From NCBI GenBank assembly GCA_013824905.1, contig PNOO01000010.1, positions 1 to 21,296 on the forward strand: a stretch of 21,296 bases of DNA, given 5' to 3'. The notes beneath the pieces were generated by a model. That model saw nothing but the letters and a program-made list of their open reading frames with translations. It was not told the DNA's origin and did not search any database. Within the stretch, counting starts at the first letter, position 1, and every line of letters begins with the position of its first letter. This DNA is from Syntrophus sp. (in: bacteria) (lineage in GTDB: Bacteria; Desulfobacterota; Syntrophia; Syntrophales; UBA5619). Position numbers and translations under genes: made by a program. This document shows positions 15,420 through 21,296 of the stretch, piece by piece.

Positions 15420-16658
15420 ATGTCGCTTGTCGTTCCGTTCCGGGCTCTCAGGCCGATAAAATCATTTGCCAGTCAGGTAGCCGCCCCTCCCTATGACGTC
15501 ATGAGTTGTGAGGAGGCGAAGAGATTCGTTCGTGAGAATCCGCTTAGTTTTCTCCATGTGGAAAAGTCGGAGATCGACGTTCCCGATGCGGGAGAGGATG
15601 ATCAGCGGATCTACGACAGGGCAAAGACCAACCTGCTAGGACTGGTCGGCAAGGGGGTTTTACGGCGTGAAGAGGTCCCGGTGTTTTATCTCTACCGTCA
15701 GCGGGTTGGGGAACGATTTCAGACAGGGATCGTGGCCGGCGTCAGTATTGCAGACTACGAAGCCGGACGAATCAGACGGCATGAACTGACGCGGCCCGAC
15801 AAGGAGCAGGAGAGAATGCGTCATATCGACACCGTCGGGGCGCAAACGGGCCCCGTCATGCTCACCTATCGGAGAAGAGAAGCGATCGACCGTTTGGCGG
15901 AGCGGGTTGCGGCAAGACCGCCCGAGTATGATTTCACTGCCGGAGACGGTGTGGGCCATACTGTCTGGGTTCTCAGCGACCCAGCGGAGATCCGTGATGT
16001 GGTAGAGGGATTTGCCCCGGTCGAATCCCTCTACATCGCCGACGGGCATCACCGGGCTGCAGCCGCTGCGACGGTCGCCCGCCTTCGGAAGGACAAAAAT
16101 CAAGGGAATCGAGGGGAAGAGGGATATCATATCCTGATGTCAGTCCTCTTTCCCCAGGAGCAGCTCCGGATCATGGACTACAACCGGGCTGTTCGCGATC
16201 TCAACGGCCTCACGGCAGAGGCGTTTCTGGACAGGGCCGGTCAAAAATTCCTGATTTCGGAAGGCTATGCAGGAAAATCACCGGTGCGTCGCCACGAATT
16301 CGGGATGTATCTGGGCGGATCATGGCGTCATCTTGCAGCCCGGAAGGAGATCCTGGGGGATGACGATCCCGTTGCGGGCCTTGACGTCTCTCTTCTCCAG
16401 GAGCATCTCCTCGGCCCGGTTCTGGGTATCCGTGATCCGCGGACTGACTCCCGGATTTCCTTTATCGGCGGGATTCGGGGGATGGTCGAGCTGGAAAAGC
16501 TCGTAGACGGAGGTGCTTTCGCTGTGGCCTTCTCCCTTTACCCCCCCACGGTGGGGGAGATGATCACCGTGGCGGATGCCGGAAAAGTCATGCCGCCCAA
16601 GTCCACCTGGTTCGAACCCAAACTCTTGAGCGGCCTTTTTGTCAATCTCTTGGAGTGA
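15420..16658 (+). CDS. DUF1015 family protein
   Basis: A 412-residue soluble protein belonging to DUF1015 by its hallmarks: A-A-P-P-Y-D-V near residue 21, H121-E-L-T-R-P-D-K near 121-128, I-A-D-G-H-H-R at 206-212, and the C-terminal M-P-P-K-S-T-W-F-E-P-K-L beginning at residue 391. Members are widespread in anaerobes and have no established reaction. The invariant D-G-H-H-R and K-S-T-W-F-x-P-K segments suggest an enzyme active site, perhaps nucleotide- or phosphate-linked, but that is inference. GAGAGGAG lies about 8 bases before the ATG. Its TGA (16656-16658) nearly touches the ATG of the methyltransferase gene (16661), so the two are translated together. Confidence 0.9.
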   Translation: MSLVVPFRALRPIKSFASQVAAPPYDVMSCEEAKRFVRENPLSFLHVEKSEIDVPDAGEDDQRIYDRAKTNLLGLVGKGVLRREEVPVFYLYRQRVGERFQTGIVAGVSIADYEAGRIRRHELTRPDKEQERMRHIDTVGAQTGPVMLTYRRREAIDRLAERVAARPPEYDFTAGDGVGHTVWVLSDPAEIRDVVEGFAPVESLYIADGHHRAAAAATVARLRKDKNQGNRGEEGYHILMSVLFPQEQLRIMDYNRAVRDLNGLTAEAFLDRAGQKFLISEGYAGKSPVRRHEFGMYLGGSWRHLAARKEILGDDDPVAGLDVSLLQEHLLGPVLGIRDPRTDSRISFIGGIRGMVELEKLVDGGAFAVAFSLYPPTVGEMITVADAGKVMPPKSTWFEPKLLSGLFVNLLE

Positions 16659-16660
16659 CA

Positions 16661-17437
16661 ATGGACAGGGAGGCTCTTGCAGAAGAATCTGACGAGACAG
16701 TCGATGAGATCCTCGGGGGCCGTTTACGGATCTTTCAAAAAAAAACCGGTTATCGCTTTTCCCTCGACGCCCTTCTTCTTGCTCATTTTGCAAGCCTCAA
16801 TGAGGGGGACGATCTGATCGATTTGGGTACTGGGAGTGGGATCGTCGCCATGATCCTTGCCGGTCGTTACCGTTGCGGCAGGGTTCTCGGGATCGAGATC
16901 CAGGAGCAACTGGCGATGATGGCAAGACGAAGTGCCGACTTGAACGGCCTTGACCGACGCGTGGAGATCCTTCAGGCCGACGTTCGCCGTCCTGAGACCC
17001 TCTGTGTGCCTCTGTCTTTCGATGCGGCTGTCTTCAATCCGCCCTACCGGAAGCTACGGTCGGGGAGGATGAATCCCGATCCCGAAAAGGCCGTGGCGCG
17101 ACATGAAATCATGGGAAACGTCGCCGATTTTCTCACCGCAGCAGGATATGCCCTTCGGGATGGGGGCCGTGTGTATACGATCTATCCGGCAGCGCGGGTG
17201 GTTGAGATACTCTTTCGAATGAGGAGCTGCCGGATAGAACCGAAGCGCCTGAGGATGGTGCATTCCCGTCCCGGGGGTGTTGGTAAGTTTAGTCTTGTGG
17301 AGGGGGTAAAGGGAGGGCGGGAAGAATTGGTCGTTCTGTCCCCGCTTTATATCTATGGGGGAAAGAGAGGATATTCAGCAGAGATGGCGGCTATTTCCCA
17401 GGAGCTTTCCGCTTCTCCCGCTGACGGCGGTGATTGA
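16661..17437 (+). CDS. TrmN6/YfiC-like SAM-dependent adenine N6-methyltransferase
   Basis: A 258-residue class I methyltransferase. It opens with L-R-I-F-Q-K-K-T-G-Y-R-F-S-L-D-A, the characteristic lead-in of the TrmN6 (tRNA1Val A37 N6) group. The SAM-binding D54-L-G-T-G-S-G and the catalytic N126-P-P-Y of amino-methyltransferases follow. E. coli TrmN6 methylates A37 of one valine tRNA; the tRNA target here is inferred from family only, and a 50S or other RNA target is possible. ATG 16661 is favoured by GGAG 5 bases upstream; GTG 16655 is an alternative that overlaps the DUF1015 stop. Its 3' end overlaps the opposing DUF721 gene by 47 bases. Confidence 0.85.
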   Translation: MDREALAEESDETVDEILGGRLRIFQKKTGYRFSLDALLLAHFASLNEGDDLIDLGTGSGIVAMILAGRYRCGRVLGIEIQEQLAMMARRSADLNGLDRRVEILQADVRRPETLCVPLSFDAAVFNPPYRKLRSGRMNPDPEKAVARHEIMGNVADFLTAAGYALRDGGRVYTIYPAARVVEILFRMRSCRIEPKRLRMVHSRPGGVGKFSLVEGVKGGREELVVLSPLYIYGGKRGYSAEMAAISQELSASPADGGD

Positions 17438-17903
17438 TTTCCTTCATCATGACCCGTTCCAGGATCTCCCGGAGTTCCGTGTCCCGGACAGCCGCGAGGC
17501 TGTTCTGTATCATGTTCCGGTCGTGCACTGGTAGCGGAGAGAGGGGAGGAACGGGGGGGGCGTTTCCTTCAGTAACCGAAGGGGGGATGGGGAGCTCTCC
17601 GATGGTAAGGAATAGGTGACGGACCTCTTCCTTACCTGCGAGTTCATTGATCCTGCCGAGGATTTCTTCCTTCATGAACTGGAGTTGATGCAGCCATGCC
17701 GGTGCGGAGACCCGGACGAAGAGGGAGCCCCGCTTCAGCGCGTCAGGGTGGGTCTGAGCGGCGATCTGGGGACCGACGGCCCTTCTCCAGATGTTGAGAA
17801 GATATCGGTCCGTCGAAGTATGCGGGATATTCCTCTTTTTTAGGATCTTATGGAGGATTTCCCCTAACATTTCAGGTTTTACCTGTCTTGCCCGTCTGCG
17901 CAT
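17391..17903 (-). CDS. DciA-like DUF721 protein
   Basis: A 170-residue protein with a DUF721/DciA domain over about residues 10-100: L-G-E-I-L-x-K-I-L near the start, W39-R-R-A-V-G-P-x-I-A-A-Q-T, L-K-R-G-S-L-F-V-R-V, and W70-L-H-Q-L-Q-F-M-K-E-E-I-L-x-x-I-N. DciA proteins load or support the replicative helicase in bacteria without DnaC/DnaI; that role is inferred from the family. A proline-rich linker (about 102-125) and a basic C-terminal tail follow. ATG 17903 follows AAGG at proper spacing; a GTG at 17918 is the alternative. The last 47 bases are antisense to the TrmN6-like coding region, and both readings encode low-complexity tail residues. Confidence 0.8.
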   Translation of the reverse strand: MRRRARQVKPEMLGEILHKILKKRNIPHTSTDRYLLNIWRRAVGPQIAAQTHPDALKRGSLFVRVSAPAWLHQLQFMKEEILGRINELAGKEEVRHLFLTIGELPIPPSVTEGNAPPVPPLSPLPVHDRNMIQNSLAAVRDTELREILERVMMKEINHRRQREKRKAPGK

Positions 17904-18160
17904 CAGACCTTTTCTCACAGTTTGCCCTGAGGGTCAAGAGGGTGGCGGGTTGAATCGGCCTCTTTAATAATTATACGCGAGATCAGTGATTTGTTTACAT
18001 ATACACATTGGCCCCTGGTATTGGGGCTTGTAAAAATAACCTTTCGATGGTAGTCATTTACAGTATAAACGCACGGATCGGATCCGGCGGAAAACCGGTC
18101 AAGGTCTCGATCAATAGACGGATGTGATTCTACCGGGGAAGTCATCAGCAGGATACGAAT

Positions 18161-18820
18161 TTGGCAGACCGGTTTCAGAAACAGAGGATAAAGATGGTCG
18201 ATGCTCAGCTCCGCGCCCGGGGGATCGAGGATCGGCGGGTCTTGACGGCAATGGAAAAGGTTCCCCGCCATCTATTCGTCGATGAGGTGCTGGCTGAACA
18301 GGCCTATAACGACAATCCCCTTCCCATCGACCGCCAGCAGACCATTTCCCAACCCTATATTGTAGCGCTGATGTCCGAGGCGATGGAACTGACCGGAAAG
18401 GAAAAAGTTCTTGAGATCGGCTCCGGCTCAGGGTACCAAACCGCTATCCTTGCCGAGCTGGCAGAAAGGGTCTTTTCCATAGAGCGTATCGCTGCACTCG
18501 CGACCCGGGCGCGGAAGAATCTCGATTCGCTCTGTTACTACAATGTGGCTATCCGGGTAGGCGATGGAACCTATGGGTGGCGTGAGGAGTCACCCTTCGC
18601 GGCGATCATGGTGACTGCCGGTTCGCCGCAGATTCCGAAGCTTCTAATCGAACAGCTCGAAATTGGCGGAAGGCTGGTGATTCCCGTAGGGGACCGCAGT
18701 TCTCAGGCTCTGTTGAAGCTGACCCGCCTATCGGAGAATCCGAATGACCTTAAGCAGGAGGGCCTCGGCGGTTGTCGTTTTGTGGATCTTATCGGGGAGC
18801 ACGGGTGGGACAATTCATGA
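18161..18820 (+). CDS. pcm: Protein-L-isoaspartate O-methyltransferase
   Basis: A 219-residue repair methyltransferase that methylates isoaspartyl residues in aged proteins. Visible motifs: M-V-D-A-Q-L-R-A-R-G-I, V-P-R-H-L-F-V at 34-40, the family-specific T61-I-S-Q-P-Y-I-V-A, SAM motif I V-L-E-I-G-S-G-S-G-Y-Q at 83-93, and a final G-G-R-L-V-I-P-V-G strand. TTG 18161 (AGGA upstream) is used because the added residues R-F-Q-K-Q-R-I-K continue the expected first helix. ATG 18194 has an excellent AGAGGA site and is a real alternative, giving 208 residues. The stop overlaps the next gene's start as ATGA. The order pcm-nlpD is also seen in enterobacteria, where surE and rpoS flank the pair; those are absent here within view. 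Confidence 0.93.
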   Translation: MADRFQKQRIKMVDAQLRARGIEDRRVLTAMEKVPRHLFVDEVLAEQAYNDNPLPIDRQQTISQPYIVALMSEAMELTGKEKVLEIGSGSGYQTAILAELAERVFSIERIAALATRARKNLDSLCYYNVAIRVGDGTYGWREESPFAAIMVTAGSPQIPKLLIEQLEIGGRLVIPVGDRSSQALLKLTRLSENPNDLKQEGLGGCRFVDLIGEHGWDNS

Positions 18821-19803
18821 CCGAGAGGCATTTCTTCCGATTTTCCCCCCGCTGCATTTTAGATCGGAAACTGGTGAGTTTGCTCCTGATCGGGTTGACG
18901 CTTCTTTCCTGCTCGGGTTACCCGGTCAGAAGCGACCGCTCACGGGGTGTCTACCATCGTGTGAAGAGCGGGGAGACCCTCTTGGCCATCGCCAGAGCCT
19001 ACCATGTCAATCTTCAAGATCTGGCGGAGATAAACAACATCAGTAAGCCAGACCAAATTGAAACGGACAGTGTGATCTTCATCCCGGACGCAAGCCATGT
19101 TGTGGATGATGTCATCACCGCAGCCAGATCACAGGTCCCCCCGGCGGGACTACCAGTTTTTGATCCGCCTGCAACGGAAACCAAGGCGCAAAAAGCACCG
19201 GCGGCGCCTCGAAAGGAGCTTACGAAAAAGGAGATGGTGACTGAACCGGCAAAGAACCGGGGAAAAGCGCCAGTTGATGTGACGACGAAGGATCGCACCA
19301 CCCTTCCCCGGACGACAGACCGGGACGGGAGCACCCCCGGGGTTTCCTCCAGGACTGAAGGCGCGGAAACAATCGACCAGGCAGAGAAAAAAAAGGAAAA
19401 CGGAGAGAAGGCGGATGAGATACAATTCGACAAGGATCGATTCATCTGGCCGGTCAAAGGAAGGGTGATCTCCCGCTTTGGCATCCAAACAAACAAAATG
19501 AACTTCAATGGCATTCGAATCGCTGCCGGCGAGGAAGCGGCCGTTCAGGCGGCGGCAGCCGGGACGGTCATCTTCTCCGCCCCTCTGAAGGATTACGGGG
19601 AGACGATTATCATCAAGCACGAAGATAACTATGCAACGGTCTATGCCTATTTGGGGACGAGAACCGTTCGGGGGGAGGCCCGCGTCAAAAAGGGGGATAG
19701 AATTGCCTTTCTTGGTAAAACCGGCGACAGGGGGGAGCCGTCTCTGTATTTCGAAATCCGGCACAAGAGCAAGGCCCGGAACCCTCTTTTTTTTCTTCCT
19801 TAG
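18817..19803 (+). CDS. nlpD: NlpD-like LysM/M23 lipoprotein with degenerate LytM active site
   Basis: A 328-residue lipoprotein. The signal peptide ends in a lipobox L29-L-S-C32, so the mature protein starts at a lipidated Cys. A LysM peptidoglycan-binding domain covers about 45-90 (V-K-S-G-E-T-L-L-A-I-A, then I-N-N-I). A long charged Thr/Lys/Pro-rich linker runs to about 225. A C-terminal M23/LytM fold follows (W-P-V-K-G-R-V-I-S-R-F-G). Zinc ligands are lost: the H-x-G-I-D motif reads F-N-G-I-R and the H-L-H-F-E motif reads S-L-Y-F-E. It should therefore not hydrolyse peptidoglycan but, like E. coli NlpD/EnvC, activate septal amidases. ATG 18817 overlaps the pcm stop. Membrane choice (inner versus outer) is unclear because the residues after Cys32 are Ser-Gly. 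Confidence 0.88.
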   Translation: MTERHFFRFSPRCILDRKLVSLLLIGLTLLSCSGYPVRSDRSRGVYHRVKSGETLLAIARAYHVNLQDLAEINNISKPDQIETDSVIFIPDASHVVDDVITAARSQVPPAGLPVFDPPATETKAQKAPAAPRKELTKKEMVTEPAKNRGKAPVDVTTKDRTTLPRTTDRDGSTPGVSSRTEGAETIDQAEKKKENGEKADEIQFDKDRFIWPVKGRVISRFGIQTNKMNFNGIRIAAGEEAAVQAAAAGTVIFSAPLKDYGETIIIKHEDNYATVYAYLGTRTVRGEARVKKGDRIAFLGKTGDRGEPSLYFEIRHKSKARNPLFFLP

Positions 19804-19916
19804 AGTATGTATTTCTCATTCAGAAACAAGGCAAAAGCCTGTATTCGACTCGGGGCGATGATTTGCGGTGGGAAGAGGAATACACATATCGGACAGTCAT
19901 GTGATACGAAATCGTG

Positions 19917-19945
19917 TTGACTGTTCATTCAAAATGTGCTAACCT
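19917..19945 (+). promoter_or_regulatory. Candidate sigma-70 promoter for carD
   Basis: TTGACT (19917-19922) and TAACCT (19940-19945) are spaced by 17 bases and lie about 35 bases before the carD ATG, leaving a short leader. The -35 is near consensus; the -10 matches at the key first, second and sixth positions. Confidence 0.5.
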
Positions 19946-19980
19946 GCCAAGTTCAAAATACATTTTTAGATGGTGGCAAA

Positions 19981-20466
19981 ATGTTTAAAGTGGGAGATTT
20001 GGCGGTTTATCCGGCACAGGGTGTGGGGGTCATTGAGGCCATCGAAAACCGGGATGTCGGGGGGAGTAAACAACTGTTCTATATCATGAAGATCATGGGC
20101 AACGGCATGAAAATCATGATTCCCATGGAGAGTGCGAAATCGGTAGGTTTGCGTGAAGTGATCATGGAAACCGAAATCCCCAAGGTCTATGCGATCCTCA
20201 GGAACAAGGATGTGACGATTGACAAGCAGACCTGGAACAAGAGGTATCGGGAATACCTCGAAAAGATCAAGACCGGATCGGTGTTCGAAATTGCCCGCGT
20301 ACTTCGTGACCTTTTTATCCTGAAAAGCGATAAAAACCTCTCCTTCGGAGAGAGGAAGATGATGGACACCGCAAAGAACTTGCTCATCAAGGAAATTTCG
20401 GTGGCGAGCAACGCCGAAGAGACCAAGGTAGAAGAAGACCTGAAGATGATCTTTACCATACAATGA
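19981..20466 (+). CDS. carD: CarD family transcriptional regulator
   Basis: A 161-residue CarD-like protein. Residues 1-60 form the RNA polymerase-interacting Tudor-like domain (F-K-V-G-D-L-A-V-Y-P-A-Q-G-V-G-V-I, then Y-I-M-K-I, then M-K-I-M-I-P). The rest is a helical domain with the W-N-K-R-Y-R-E-Y segment and L-S-F-G-E-R-K-M-M-D-T-A-K-N-L-L near the C-terminus, as expected for the DNA-contacting part. CarD binds the RNAP beta subunit and stabilises the open complex at many promoters. ATG 19981 gives the family N-terminus; GGTGG upstream is a modest Shine-Dalgarno site. An extension to 19936 would run through the promoter -10 and is rejected. It precedes a YacL-like gene, an order seen in other delta-group genomes. 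Confidence 0.93.
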   Translation: MFKVGDLAVYPAQGVGVIEAIENRDVGGSKQLFYIMKIMGNGMKIMIPMESAKSVGLREVIMETEIPKVYAILRNKDVTIDKQTWNKRYREYLEKIKTGSVFEIARVLRDLFILKSDKNLSFGERKMMDTAKNLLIKEISVASNAEETKVEEDLKMIFTIQ

Positions 20467-20657
20467 ATCAGGATGGACGTGCCTTTTTATCGACGAGCTG
20501 TTCTTTGAAAAGGGAATGGATCGGAAAACCAAAGAAGCCAAGATGAATGCTGTCATAAAACGACGATAACGCTTTCTGTCCGAGGCACCATCGCCGATAT
20601 GCATCAGCCGACTCAATGATCCGCCCTTTCTGCGATCCGGCTGCGGGGAGTTAAAAA

Positions 20658-20702
20658 ATGGCGGAATCCTATCCTGAAATGGAGGGAGGTGAACGGATAT
20701 GA
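20658..20702 (+). CDS. Short leader ORF coupled to the PIN-TRAM gene
   Basis: A 14-codon frame (M-A-E-S-Y-P-E-M-E-G-G-E-R-I) starts at ATG 20658 after GGGGAG at good spacing. It ends with TGA 20700-20702, overlapping the next ATG as ATGA. The larger gene's own GGAGGGAGGTG lies inside it. The overlap and the Shine-Dalgarno site are seen; a role in translational coupling is inferred, and the ORF could be accidental. Confidence 0.35.
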   Translation: MAESYPEMEGGERI

Positions 20703-21296
20703 TTGTGAAATCTCTATTGATTATTGCATGTTCTGCAAGTGGTTATTCTATTGCCTATCACAGTTATGATCAGTGGTGGAAATGGGTTATCGGGTTATGT
20801 TTGGGTTTATTGATTGCTCTGTTGGTCATACAGGTGGAACAGGCCATCAGAAAGGTATCTTTGCGGGTCATCCTGGGCGGTGTCGTGGGGATGATCATCG
20901 GGTTGTTGATTGCTTTTTTATTCGCCTATGGTTTAAGTTTTGTAAGCAATATCATGGAGAAGCGGCAGGTTGTGCCTTGGATTTATGCGCTGTTAACCGG
21001 CATCATGGGTTACCTGGGGCTTGTCTTGGGATCGAAAAAAGTGGAGGAACTCAGTCTTTTCGGCTGGGGCCCGGCAAAGGAGATCAGCGATTATCGGATC
21101 CTGGACACCAGCGTCATCATCGATGGCAGAATAGCGGATATCAGCGACACCGGTTTTATGGAAGGCAATCTGATCGTTCCCCGCTTTGTGCTTGACGAGT
21201 TGCAGTACATCGCCGATTCCTCGGATTCAATGAAGCGGGCCCGGGGGCGGAGGGGACTCGATATCCTCAACCGGATGCAGCGCAGCACCGGCATAT
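20699..21296 (+). CDS. YacL-like PIN/TRAM-domain membrane protein (3' end outside window)
   Basis: The visible 199 residues contain three to four N-terminal hydrophobic helices (roughly 3-20, 28-45, 56-82 and 92-110). A linker leads to a PIN ribonuclease domain starting at R-I-L-D136-T-S-V-I-I-D-G-R-I. Further family blocks are F-M-E-G-N-L-I-V-P-R-F-V-L-D-E-L-Q and the R-G-R-R-G-L-D-I-L motif. In this family a C-terminal TRAM RNA-binding domain follows, here beyond the window. PIN-TRAM (YacL-type) proteins are membrane-anchored putative RNases; no target is known. A strong GGAGGGAGGTG precedes ATG 20699. The frame has no stop before the window edge, so it is truncated by the window and not by mutation. 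In many bacteria ispD and ispF follow yacL. Confidence 0.9.
   Translation, partial: MIVKSLLIIACSASGYSIAYHSYDQWWKWVIGLCLGLLIALLVIQVEQAIRKVSLRVILGGVVGMIIGLLIAFLFAYGLSFVSNIMEKRQVVPWIYALLTGIMGYLGLVLGSKKVEELSLFGWGPAKEISDYRILDTSVIIDGRIADISDTGFMEGNLIVPRFVLDELQYIADSSDSMKRARGRRGLDILNRMQRSTGI

Noticed and set aside
20516..20569. 17-codon Lys/Arg-rich ORF between carD and the PIN-TRAM gene
   Set aside because: Has a weak GGGA upstream but no coupling to another gene; likely chance.

Overview
The window looks like a chromosomal segment of a Gram-negative bacterium. It is most likely from Desulfobacterota/Deltaproteobacteria, perhaps Syntrophia-like. That placement is inferred from the mix of housekeeping gene orders (rnc with an Elp3-like radical SAM gene and era; pcm followed by nlpD; carD followed by a YacL-type PIN-TRAM gene), a cache-type chemoreceptor and an apparent selenoprotein. 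No rRNA, tRNA, CRISPR array or intact insertion sequence was found.

Layout. Positions 1-1100 are AT-rich and accessory in character: the tail of a MazE-like antitoxin, a MazF toxin, and a small membrane-anchored protein of the L-2-amino-thiazoline-4-carboxylate hydrolase-like family. Positions 1097-4382 form a rightward redox/metabolic group: an FMN- and Fe-S-containing old-yellow-enzyme-like oxidoreductase, a SelW/Rdx-type protein read through an in-frame TGA (CxxU), a flavodoxin-fold quinone reductase overlapping it by ATGA, and a branch-1 nitrilase. Positions 4383-4617 carry a compact run of three hairpins that resembles a mobile-element (possibly group II intron) remnant. Positions 4618-7210 (minus strand) hold der and an MFS transporter. 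Positions 7520-9793 (plus) hold a small excisionase-type HTH protein and a large methyl-accepting chemotaxis protein.

Positions 9855-14033 are a compact leftward RNA-processing/ribosome-maturation operon transcribed mtaB, rnc, an Elp3-like radical SAM gene, then era. Positions 14238-14681 hold a small membrane protein with tandem KG heptads. A YqiA-like alpha/beta hydrolase (minus) follows, then a DUF1015 gene coupled to a TrmN6-like methyltransferase (plus). The latter runs tail-to-tail into, and overlaps, a DciA-like DUF721 gene. Positions 18161-19803 hold pcm and an NlpD-like lipoprotein with a degenerate LytM domain, coupled by ATGA. The window ends with carD and the 5' part of a YacL-like PIN-TRAM gene, which is preceded by a tiny ATGA-coupled leader ORF.

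The most notable item is the selenoprotein at 2429-2683. Conventional gene calling misses its N-terminus because UGA is read as a stop. It has a strong Shine-Dalgarno sequence, the CxxU redox motif, a candidate bacterial SECIS hairpin directly downstream, and translational coupling to a flavin oxidoreductase.
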